A DNA stretch of 5,475 nucleotides from Clostridia bacterium. Lineage in GTDB: Bacteria; Bacillota; Clostridia; RGIG6154. The stretch spans positions 1-5,475 of the forward strand of contig JAFWXG010000092.1 of NCBI GenBank assembly GCA_017523005.1. The letters run 5' to 3'. Of this stretch, positions 1 to 4,905 are shown one piece after another. Below the pieces are notes generated by a model. The model saw only the letters and a program-made list of their open reading frames with translations. It did no database searches and was not told the DNA's origin. The first letter of the stretch is position 1, and every line of letters begins with the position of its first letter. The position numbers and the translations under genes were made by a program.

Positions 1-717
1 CAATGGACATTACACGGCAATCCAAACAAAACAAGCCCTGCTGTTCTGAATGATGGAACAACCAATTTAGACCTTGCAATACATGAATCCATGCTTGTAA
101 CATATCAACCATTTTTCCGCTTGGTTACGATGCAGATGTTGCGGCATTGCGAAAGTGAGTTTTCGGAATACGATAACCGCTATACCATGCTTATCTTCGA
201 TGAAGCCGCCAGAATCGGACAGATAAACGGGTTAGATGCAGCTATGAGTACGCTGCGTAGTAAGCACACAGCCCTGGTATGCCTGTTCCAATCAATCAGC
301 CAATTCAAAGATATATACCCAAAAGAAAAAGCGCAGACCCTTTTGAATCTTTGTGAGCTGAAATTATTTCTGTCTGGCAGCGGTGATAAAGATACCACAG
401 ATTATGTGTCGGGTATGATTGGTGACTATACCACAGACCGCATGAGCTATAAGCGCAAAGGCGTTTTCGGTGGAAAAAGTGATGGGAACTATTCCCCCGA
501 ACGCAGACCGATTGTAGAAGCACGGGACATGATGGAATTAAGGGAACGGGGTGAAATGCTCATTTTTGTGTACGGTCATTACATACGCTGCAAGAAATTA
601 CGCTATTTTGAAGACCCATATATAGCACCTATTTTGAAAAGACGGCAACAGGAACTTGCCGCATTGCATGAAGCACAGGCTCAAGCAGAGCCGACAGAAA
701 AGGACACAACAACATGA
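1..717 (+). CDS. VirD4/TraG-type conjugative coupling protein, C-terminal part (5' end outside window)
   Basis: Type IV coupling proteins are membrane-bound hexameric ATPases that pass the relaxase-DNA complex to the secretion channel. The frame is open from base 1 with no stop, so this is the last 238 codons of a longer gene; the ATG at 91 is internal. Counting from base 1, a Walker B strand LIFDEAAR lies at residues 64-71. It is followed by the sensor-like helix and strand with LRSKHTALVCLFQSISQF (residues ~85-102), as in TraG/VirD4 proteins (LLLDEFA...TLRGYG..LVLIVQSLSQL). The terminal RRPIV...MMELRERGEMLIFVYG segment (168-192) matches the usual RRPLLTPDEVM...GRPPI block. Walker A and the N-terminal membrane helices must lie upstream. 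The tail is Ala/Gln/Glu-rich and poorly conserved. The stop overlaps the next start (ATGA, 714-717), so the two are translationally coupled. Confidence 0.9.
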   Translation, partial: QWTLHGNPNKTSPAVLNDGTTNLDLAIHESMLVTYQPFFRLVTMQMLRHCESEFSEYDNRYTMLIFDEAARIGQINGLDAAMSTLRSKHTALVCLFQSISQFKDIYPKEKAQTLLNLCELKLFLSGSGDKDTTDYVSGMIGDYTTDRMSYKRKGVFGGKSDGNYSPERRPIVEARDMMELRERGEMLIFVYGHYIRCKKLRYFEDPYIAPILKRRQQELAALHEAQAQAEPTEKDTTT

Positions 718-1709
718 AAGAAAGGAAAGACCAAAACGAGAAAATTAAGGAGCTGACCGAACAGCTCCATGACGGTATCAAGAATTTATTTGAATCAGAC
801 CGATACCGAGATTATTTGCAAGCCATGGCAAAATTCCATAACTACAGCTTTAATAATTCTCTGTTGATATGGGCGCAGCGACCCGATGCTTCAGCTGTAG
901 CAGGGTACAGAGCATGGCAAACCAAATTTCAGAGAACCGTAACTCCAGGAGCAAAGGGAATTATGATTATTGAACCTGCTCCATGGAAGCGCACCATCCA
1001 TGAAAAGGTTTTTGACGAGGACGGAAACCCCGTAAAAGACCAGGACGGAAACGAGGTTACACAAGAGGTAGAAAAGAGCTACCAGGGATTCAAAGTTGGT
1101 TATGTTTTTGCCTATGAGGACACAAGCGGAAAACCGCTGCCCAGCATTGTTTCTATCTTGGATGGGGATGTAGATAATTTTGATTCTGTAATGGATGCGC
1201 TGCGGAAAATTAGCCCTGCACCAATCCGTTTTGATTCTGTGGGCGGTGGCGCAAATGGGTATTATGACCTTGTAAACAGAGAGATTGTCGTTAAAGACAC
1301 GCTTCCCCAGGCTCAGAAAATCAAAACCGCTGTCCATGAGGTTGCCCATAGCATCCTCCATGACAAAATAGATGGACTTGACCTGGAAGCTACCAAACGG
1401 GAAATGGAAGTATCGGCTGAATCGGTGGCATTTGTGGTCTGTTCTTGGCTTGGCTTAGATACCTCTGAATACAGCTTTGGCTATGTGGGGGGATGGAGCG
1501 CAGGGAAAGAACTGAAAGAGTTGCAGCAGAAAATGGAGAAGATACGCACAACGGCAAGCATGATTATTTCTGGCATTGATGGAGAGCTGATGCAGCAAGT
1601 CATTGTGCCAGAGGAAATCGAAGAAGAACGGGAAATGTTGCAATCGGTTACGGTTGTTGCTGTTCAGAAAGAAAAGCCGCAGCGTTCCGTTAGTCATAGA
1701 CGGAGGTAA
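714..1709 (+). CDS. ArdC-like antirestriction protein: ssDNA-binding domain plus zinc metallopeptidase
   Basis: 331 residues. Residues ~10-90 resemble the ArdC N-terminal ssDNA-binding domain (DUF1738-like): MAKFHNYSFNNSLLIWAQRP, then VAGYRAWQ and the GAKGIMIIEPAP strand. Residues ~200-245 carry an ImmA/IrrE-like metallopeptidase core with HEVAH at 208-212 and acidic candidates for the third zinc ligand at E232/E236 (EVSAESVAF). ArdC proteins of conjugative plasmids bind single-stranded DNA and protect entering DNA from restriction; this function is inferred by family. A charged insert around residues 94-125 (FDEDGNPVKDQDGNE) separates the domains and is typical of Firmicute versions. The start overlaps the coupling-protein stop by four bases, with AAAAGGA (698-704) as a modest ribosome binding site. 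The end of the gene contains the ribosome binding site of the next gene. Residues 296-331 are a charged variable tail. An alternative reading is a regulator-cleaving ImmA-like protease, but the ArdC N-terminus makes that less likely. Confidence 0.85.
   Translation: MKERKDQNEKIKELTEQLHDGIKNLFESDRYRDYLQAMAKFHNYSFNNSLLIWAQRPDASAVAGYRAWQTKFQRTVTPGAKGIMIIEPAPWKRTIHEKVFDEDGNPVKDQDGNEVTQEVEKSYQGFKVGYVFAYEDTSGKPLPSIVSILDGDVDNFDSVMDALRKISPAPIRFDSVGGGANGYYDLVNREIVVKDTLPQAQKIKTAVHEVAHSILHDKIDGLDLEATKREMEVSAESVAFVVCSWLGLDTSEYSFGYVGGWSAGKELKELQQKMEKIRTTASMIISGIDGELMQQVIVPEEIEEEREMLQSVTVVAVQKEKPQRSVSHRRR
1702..1707 (+). promoter_or_regulatory. Strong ribosome binding site inside the end of the ArdC-like gene
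   Basis: GGAGGT lies 7 bp before the ATG at 1715 and overlaps the stop codon of the ArdC-like gene (1707-1709). A ribosome ending the ArdC-like gene sits on this site, so the accessory protein is probably coupled to it but can also be initiated efficiently on its own. Confidence 0.75.
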
Positions 1710-1714
1710 CGAAA

Positions 1715-2068
1715 ATGGGCGCACGACCAATAACAGAGCGTGTTGCAGAGGTTAAGAAAAAACGAGAAAAGACCAAGAAGAAACTGGAGCAGTACGACGA
1801 GCAAATAAAGCGGTTGGAAAAACAGGATGCAGACGAGAAGCGGCGGCAGCGTACTCATGCCTTGGTGGTTTGCGGTGCGGAACTGGCAGCACTTTTTGGA
1901 AAGGTACTGAATGAGAACGAGGTTTTAACTGTTGTGAATTTTTTACGGGAGCAACAGAACGCAGGGAATTTCACCTTGGAAACGCAGAAAACGGAAGAAC
2001 CACGGGAGCCTTCAGAGAATATGCAGAGCAACGAGGGCGAACCGTTTGGAGGGATTTTTAATTTTTGA
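1715..2068 (+). CDS. Small coiled-coil protein, DUF3847/TraD-like, probable relaxosome accessory protein
   Basis: 117 residues. Residues ~8-45 are a highly charged Lys/Glu coiled coil. The block RRQRTHALVVCGAELAALFG at 43-62 matches the pattern (R-K-x-R-T-H-x-L-x-x-x-G-A) that I associate with DUF3847 and with TraD/MobC-like small proteins encoded beside relaxase genes. A short helix, ENEVLTVVNFLREQQ (67-81), follows, then an acidic, probably disordered tail ending in FGGIFNF. Family members lie next to mob genes, so the inferred role is binding oriT or the relaxase; no catalytic motif is visible. It sits 5 bp after the ArdC-like gene and directly before the structured gap and relaxase gene, as expected for an accessory DNA-binding factor. 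The exact family name is from memory of the motif and should be treated as likely, not certain. Confidence 0.65.
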   Translation: MGARPITERVAEVKKKREKTKKKLEQYDEQIKRLEKQDADEKRRQRTHALVVCGAELAALFGKVLNENEVLTVVNFLREQQNAGNFTLETQKTEEPREPSENMQSNEGEPFGGIFNF

Positions 2069-2084
2069 AATAGGCGGCTGGGTC

Positions 2085-2128
2085 TATTGGCGATTCAGCC
2101 ACTATTAAAATAGTGGACTGCGCCAATA
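2085..2128 (+). other. Candidate oriT hairpin with TGCGCC nic-like core
   Basis: Two nested perfect inverted repeats are visible. The inner arms CCACTATT (2099-2106) and AATAGTGG (2109-2116) are separated by AA. CAG (2096-2098) pairs with CTG (2118-2120) across a one-base bulge. The outer arms TATTGGCG (2085-2092) and CGCCAATA (2121-2128) are perfect. Just 3' of the inner hairpin is ACTGCGCCAAT. MobQ/RSF1010-type oriTs have an inverted repeat followed closely by a TGCGCC-containing nic region (for example TAAGTGCGCCCT in pIP501-like plasmids). The arrangement matches, with plus-strand cleavage inferred. An alternative 5-bp pairing, GGCTG (2076-2080) with CAGCC (2096-2100), would compete with the large hairpin. 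The hairpin could instead be a transcription attenuator, but no U-run follows it. Confidence 0.55.
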
Positions 2129-2130
2129 AA

Positions 2131-2150
2131 GGACTGGTAAAAACCCGTCC
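2131..2150 (+). repeat. Imperfect inverted repeat downstream of the candidate oriT hairpin
   Basis: GGACTGG (2131-2137) and CCCGTCC (2144-2150) pair over 7 positions with one mismatch around the loop TAAAAA. It starts two bases after the outer arm of the 2085-2128 hairpin. It may be a further oriT structure or an RNA hairpin in the relaxase leader. Confidence 0.4.
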
Positions 2151-2179
2151 TATGCTTGTCGCAATTCCATTGAGGGTCT

Positions 2180-2217
2180 TATGCAGACAGCACCAATTTT
2201 ACATTGGAAGTAATCTT
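2180..2217. repeat. Direct repeat copy 1 (38 bp, contains CCAAT-N5-ATTGG)
   Basis: It matches copy 2 at 33 of 38 positions without gaps. The centre is a perfect dyad, CCAAT (2193-2197) and ATTGG (2203-2207), around TTTAC. The shared flank reads TATGC(A/G)GACAGCACCAATTTT and the shared end is TCTT. The form suggests a protein binding site, plausibly for a relaxosome protein or an element regulator. Confidence 0.8.
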
Positions 2218-2254
2218 TCCAGATGGGAGCAACTTTTTATTGCATAAAACATTG

Positions 2255-2272
2255 ATTTTGCAGCGGCAAAAT
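2255..2272 (+). repeat. Perfect 7-bp hairpin
   Basis: ATTTTGC (2255-2261) and GCAAAAT (2266-2272) flank the tetranucleotide AGCG. It lies just before direct repeat copy 2 and in line with the neighbouring dyads. It may be part of the same binding array or a leader RNA hairpin for the relaxase mRNA. Confidence 0.6.
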
Positions 2273-2275
2273 TCC

Positions 2276-2313
2276 TATGCGGACAGCACCAATTTTTCAT
2301 TGGATGAAGTCTT
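2276..2313. repeat. Direct repeat copy 2 (38 bp, contains CCAAT-N5-ATTGG)
   Basis: Second copy, starting 96 bp after the first. The dyad CCAAT (2289-2293) and ATTGG (2299-2303) is kept although the loop differs (TTTTC), which suggests that the dyad is the selected part. It is followed by GCAGACGGC (2314-2322), a weak echo of the repeat start. It ends about 40 bp before the relaxase start. Confidence 0.8.
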
Positions 2314-2342
2314 GCAGACGGCTTGCACTTTGCCGCAGCATG

Positions 2343-2349
2343 GGAGGTG
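2343..2349 (+). promoter_or_regulatory. Ribosome binding site of the relaxase gene
   Basis: GGAGGTG with the core ending 6 bp before the ATG at 2354 fixes that start. The next residues (AFLFIRAKII) are the first strand expected of MobQ relaxases, which supports the choice. Confidence 0.8.
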
Positions 2350-2353
2350 AAAT

Positions 2354-3457
2354 ATGGCTTTTCTATTTATAAGAGCCAAAATAATAAAAGCCAGTAGCGG
2401 CAAAAGTGCAGTTGCAGCAGCAGCGTATCAAGCAGCCCAAAAGCTCCACGATGATTCTTTGGGCATGACTTTTCAATATCGGCATAAGGAAGAAGTAGTA
2501 TTTTCCGAAATCCTACTTCCATCATATGCCCCTGCTGCTTACGAGGATAGAGAAACGCTATGGAACGCCGTACAAGCGAAAGAGCGCAATGCAAATGGTC
2601 ATGTTGCTAGACAATTTATCATTGCTATGCCGAAAGAGTGGACACGGGAAGAATCCATATCCCGTGCCAGAGAGTTTATACAGAGAAACCTTGTAGATAC
2701 TGGGATGGTTGTAGATTGGGCTTATCACATGAAAGAGGGCAATCCGCATTTGCATTGTTTGTGTACCAACCGTGGATTCAAAAAAGATGGCAGTTGGGAT
2801 GCCAGAGAACGCAAGGAATATGCACTTGATGAAACTGGGCAGCGTATTCCAGAAATCGACCCTAAGACGGGAGAACAGAAAATACGCACCCGTAACAGAA
2901 ACGGCAGCGTTGTTTCAGAAAAGATATGGAAGCGAAAGACGGTGCAAAGCAATCCCTGGAATAGCCGCCAGTTTTTACATGAGCTGAAACGGTCATGGGT
3001 TAGCTATTGCAACAGTTATCTGCAGGGCGAATCCCAGATAGATAACCGTTCCACCCATGAACAAGAATCTAACCGAGTGCCGTTGCTCCATGAAGGCCCT
3101 GAAGCCAGGGCAGCATTAGAGCGTGGCATCGTATTTGATGTTATCAAAGAAAACCAGGAACGGCGCAGAATCAACGCCGCCCTTGCCAGAATAGAGCAGC
3201 TTATCCGTGATGCACGGAAGCTGCTGGACGAGCTAAGAGAGAAATTTATCAAATGGAGAGAATCACATGGACAAAAACGAAGCATTACAGCGCATGAACT
3301 TATTAGAAGAAATGGAGGAATTGCTGGAGCAGTACCAGGAGCTGACCCAAGAAATGCTGCTGGAGCTGGAGCAGGCAGAACCATCGAAGAAATCATAAAA
3401 GCAGCAGAGAAATTGAACACTAAAACAGAACATATCCGAAAACGACAACGCCGATAA
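2354..3457 (+). CDS. MobQ-family relaxase (MobA/MobL)
   Basis: 367 residues; nicks oriT, stays bound to the 5' end and leads the strand into the recipient. The N-terminal strand FLFIRAKII is followed by SGKSAVAAAAYQAA with candidate catalytic Tyr25. ARQFIIAMPKEW (85-96) is the second conserved strand. Motif III, HMKEGNPHLHCLCTNR, gives the metal-binding histidines H125, H132 and H134. IDNRSTHEQESNRVP (229-243) and HEGPEARAALERG (246-258) match the usual IDHRS...HEGP block. Residues 260-303 are a coiled coil. From ~305 the frame turns into an odd basic, Gly/Ala-rich stretch (GAVPGADPRNAAGAGAG) that coincides with a better-looking ORF in the +1 frame at 3267-3398. This tail therefore may be overprinted or may reflect a frameshift. 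The relaxase domain itself is complete. Compared with large MobA/TraI-type proteins it lacks any primase or helicase domain. Confidence 0.93.
   Translation: MAFLFIRAKIIKASSGKSAVAAAAYQAAQKLHDDSLGMTFQYRHKEEVVFSEILLPSYAPAAYEDRETLWNAVQAKERNANGHVARQFIIAMPKEWTREESISRAREFIQRNLVDTGMVVDWAYHMKEGNPHLHCLCTNRGFKKDGSWDARERKEYALDETGQRIPEIDPKTGEQKIRTRNRNGSVVSEKIWKRKTVQSNPWNSRQFLHELKRSWVSYCNSYLQGESQIDNRSTHEQESNRVPLLHEGPEARAALERGIVFDVIKENQERRRINAALARIEQLIRDARKLLDELREKFIKWRESHGQKRSITAHELIRRNGGIAGAVPGADPRNAAGAGAGRTIEEIIKAAEKLNTKTEHIRKRQRR
3267..3398 (+). CDS. Small 43-residue acidic coiled-coil ORF overprinting the relaxase 3' end
   Basis: The frame runs from ATG at 3267 to TAA at 3396-3398, wholly inside the relaxase gene and shifted +1. 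GGAGAG (3255-3260) lies 6 bp before the ATG, a good ribosome binding site. The product begins MDKNEALQRMNLLEEMEELL and has 9 Leu and 11 Glu in 43 residues, with a heptad-like pattern over residues 6-34 and a polar PSKKS end. In contrast, the relaxase frame here reads as Gly/Ala/Arg filler, which is what one expects when a Leu/Glu helix is read out of frame. It could be a separate small relaxase partner, or the original relaxase tail displaced by a frameshift. The upstream stop in its frame (TAA at 3234) means it is not simply continuous with the relaxase domain. Function unknown. Confidence 0.55.
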   Translation: MDKNEALQRMNLLEEMEELLEQYQELTQEMLLELEQAEPSKKS

Positions 3458-3472
3458 AAATTTCTCTGCTGC
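3401..3472 (+). repeat. Perfect 14-bp inverted repeat spanning the relaxase stop
   Basis: GCAGCAGAGAAATT (3401-3414) is exactly complementary to AATTTCTCTGCTGC (3459-3472), with 44 bases between. It begins two bases after the stop of the small 3267-3398 ORF, and the relaxase stop (3455-3457) lies just before its second arm. The following sequence is C/T-rich (CCCTCCCTTTGGCTTTG) and not a clean U-run, so it may act as an mRNA stability element or weak terminator. Confidence 0.65.
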
Positions 3473-3537
3473 CCCTCCCTTTGGCTTTGTTTCTTCTAAA
3501 ATAGAGATAGAAAAACAAAAAGAAAGGTAATGAAAAC

Positions 3538-3846
3538 ATGAGAAAGATTATCAATGGAAAAATGTACGACACAGGAACAGCAGAAGAAATTGACTGGTGC
3601 GAGAACATGACCAACCCTGGGAACTATAGCTATTGCAAAGAAATCCTATACCGCAAAAAGACAGGTGAATTTTTCTTGCATGGGAAAGGTAATGCCGCTT
3701 CCATGTATGCTGAGGTGCAAGCGGATAGAATGAGAAGCCCAGGCGAAAAAATCGTTCCTCTTGCTATCAAGGAAGCTATGGTTTGGGTCGAGAATTATTC
3801 TGATGCAGATACATATATAGACCTTTTTGGGGAGGTTGAAGAATAA
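3538..3846 (+). CDS. Conserved hypothetical protein of mobile elements (102 aa)
   Basis: No named domain recognised. The layout INGKMYDT (5-12), LYRKKTGEFFLHGKGNA (37-53), GEKIVPLAIKEAMVWVEN (69-86) and DADTYIDLFGEV (89-100) resembles a family of small acidic proteins that I recall from clostridial integrative elements, often near relaxase, antirestriction or DUF3846 genes. It looks cytosolic, with no signal peptide or membrane segment. The final helix plus the FGEV motif suggest a compact globular domain. The ATG at 3538 follows GAAAGG (3522-3527) at a slightly long spacing of 10 bp; an upstream ATG at 3530 gives only a 3-codon frame. It lies 80 bp after the relaxase gene and 38 bp before the DUF3846 gene, on the same strand, and is likely co-transcribed with both. 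Function unknown. Confidence 0.8.
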   Translation: MRKIINGKMYDTGTAEEIDWCENMTNPGNYSYCKEILYRKKTGEFFLHGKGNAASMYAEVQADRMRSPGEKIVPLAIKEAMVWVENYSDADTYIDLFGEVEE

Positions 3847-3884
3847 CCCCCAAAAACAAAACACCAAAGAAAGGAGAGTTAATT

Positions 3885-4346
3885 ATGGACGAAAACTATT
3901 TTGAAGAATATGAAGAAAAAGAAGCAGAAAGTGGTATGACCGTTGTTGCTTGCTATCCAGGTAAAACAGCCCAGGTTATTAAAATAACAGGTGGGCTTGA
4001 GGGTATGCAGCAGTTTGTAGGCGGTTTCATAGAAGCGGTCTATCCCTTCAGCGACCCCGTTGCCGTTGTTTGCAACGAGGAGGGAAAAATGAATGGTATG
4101 GAACTGAATAGAGCTTTATACACAGAGGACGGCACAATGTATGACATTGTGGCAGGTCCTATGTTCGTCTGCGGTCTGGGGGAAGAAGACTTTGCTTCCC
4201 TCCAAGGAGATTTGTTAGAAAAGTATCTGGAAAAATACAAGCAGCCAGAAACATTTATTAAAATCGGCGGTGATATTCTGGCAATAAAACTACCAGAGGA
4301 GCAGAAGCAGACGGAGGGACAAACGCAGTCCCATCGGCACAAATAA
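3885..4346 (+). CDS. DUF3846 domain protein
   Basis: 153 residues. After an acidic lead of about 17 residues, the domain runs from TVVACYPGKTAQV (19-31) through GGFIEAVYPF (46-55), VCNEEGKMNG (62-71), NRAL (75-78), YDIVAGPMFVCGL (86-98) and EEDFASL (100-106). This is the characteristic motif series of DUF3846, a family common on plasmids, phages and integrative elements of Firmicutes and Actinobacteria. Its biochemical function is not established. The tail (EEQKQTEGQTQSHRHK) is polar. AAGGAG (3871-3876) lies 8 bp before ATG 3885 and fixes the start; Met18 could give a shorter form but has no comparable site. It is the last gene of the plus-strand module, ending 6 bp before a strong terminator hairpin. 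Its place after relaxase and small hypothetical genes fits an early-expressed helper of element establishment, which is inference only. Confidence 0.85.
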   Translation: MDENYFEEYEEKEAESGMTVVACYPGKTAQVIKITGGLEGMQQFVGGFIEAVYPFSDPVAVVCNEEGKMNGMELNRALYTEDGTMYDIVAGPMFVCGLGEEDFASLQGDLLEKYLEKYKQPETFIKIGGDILAIKLPEEQKQTEGQTQSHRHK

Positions 4347-4380
4347 GAAAATGGGGCTGGAAATCCAGCCCCGTTGTTTA
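4343..4380. terminator. Bidirectional intrinsic terminator between convergent units
   Basis: GGGGCTGG (4353-4360) and CCAGCCCC (4365-4372) form a perfect 8-bp GC-rich stem with an AAAT loop. On the plus strand it is followed by GTTGTTTATT. On the minus strand it is followed by ATTTTCTTATTT. It thus serves both the DUF3846 gene and the convergent minus-strand gene ending at 4378. Confidence 0.88.
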
Positions 4381-4905
4381 TTGTCCTAATGTTCCTTGGA
4401 TAACAACTGAGATACCACCCTTTTCGGTGTTTTCCTCCGTTGTTACATCATAGCAGCGCAAGGAAAAAGTTGTACCTGCTTTTATTGGCATAAGTATCTT
4501 TTCTTCCTTTTTGTATAGGTCAGCAAAGGTGTATCGGCTTGTTTGACCAAGGGGGAGCTGCTTTCTACAATCGCTGCACAGCGCAGGGTTGTATGTTTTA
4601 TCGTTAGGGATGTGAATTTCTATTGTTTTACTATCTGTCAGTTTTGTTCCAACTACATTCCCCAAGCACACAAATGAAAAAGTTCCTTGCTCTGGCTGAA
4701 AACCAGAAAGTTCGGCTACCAAAGTCGGATGTGGAAAATATAAATCCAGTTCTATCAATTTCCCCGTTTCCAAGTCAATCAAGCAGGGGGCGTGATACCT
4801 AAAGCTGCTGCATAGGCAGCACTCTTTTTCCACTTTGGTAAACAGCAGCATTGCCGTTGCTGCAATAGCAATGACCAAAACAACACTAAGTATTTTCAGC
4901 CACAT
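4378..4905 (-). CDS. Membrane-anchored Cys-rich hypothetical protein
   Basis: From ATG at 4905 the product has 175 residues. Residues ~4-22 (KILSVVLVIAIAATAMLLF) form one hydrophobic segment, a membrane anchor or uncleaved signal peptide, so the rest is probably extracellular. Cysteines at 29, 30 and 32 (ECCLC), 41, 80, 110 and 113 (CSDC), and 151 could bind metal or form disulfides. The middle is beta-rich (LIELDLYFPHPTLVAEL, FSFVCLGNVVGTKL). No lipobox and no known domain recognised. Start choice: the frame is open to TTG 4953 and ATG 4947, but neither has a ribosome binding site and both overlap the upstream gene by over 60 bases. GAGGG lies 8 bp before TTG 4911 and 14 bp before ATG 4905, so either of these two is likely. 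It overlaps the SLOG gene end by 20 bases, so the two are coupled. Function unknown. Confidence 0.78.
   Translation of the reverse strand: MWLKILSVVLVIAIAATAMLLFTKVEKECCLCSSFRYHAPCLIDLETGKLIELDLYFPHPTLVAELSGFQPEQGTFSFVCLGNVVGTKLTDSKTIEIHIPNDKTYNPALCSDCRKQLPLGQTSRYTFADLYKKEEKILMPIKAGTTFSLRCYDVTTEENTEKGGISVVIQGTLGQ

Larger units (their letters stand above)
2069..2353. other. Structured 285-bp non-coding region between accessory and relaxase genes (candidate oriT region)
   Basis: This is the only large gap in the plus-strand module, and I see no credible coding frame in it. It holds, in order: a 44-nt two-tier hairpin (2085-2128), an imperfect hairpin (2131-2150), a set of short CAAT/ATTG-type dyads, a 7-bp hairpin (2255-2272), and two near-identical 38-bp direct repeats (2180-2217 and 2276-2313). 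The gap ends in the relaxase ribosome binding site. Placement beside a MobQ relaxase gene is where oriT usually lies in such elements. I found no convincing sigma-A promoter here, although one for the relaxase gene could exist. Confidence 0.7.

Noticed and set aside
891..1361. 156-codon open frame on the minus strand within the ArdC-like gene
   Set aside because: It is antisense to a well-conserved gene, its product has no recognisable domain, and no ribosome binding site supports its start; it is a shadow of the real frame.
2180..2313. CRISPR-like array
   Set aside because: Only two repeat copies, imperfect, with a 58-bp gap that itself holds dyads, and no cas genes nearby.
3099..3116. GCCCTG-AAGC-CAGGGC hairpin within the relaxase gene
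   Set aside because: It lies in the conserved HEGPEARAAL coding segment and has no U-run or other context.
3016..3420. 134-codon Ser/Ala-rich frame on the minus strand
   Set aside because: It is the complement of the relaxase coding region; the composition reflects complementing its codons and there is no supporting start signal.
3486..3519. A/T hairpin before the 102-residue gene (TTTGTTT-C-TTCTA with TAGAA-AAACAAA)
   Set aside because: It forms 12 pairs with one bulge but is almost entirely A-T in low-complexity sequence, so it is weak and could be chance.
4166..4202. GGGAAG/CTTCCC inverted repeat within the DUF3846 gene
   Set aside because: A 6-bp stem inside a conserved coding motif (GLGEEDFASL) is explained by codon choice.
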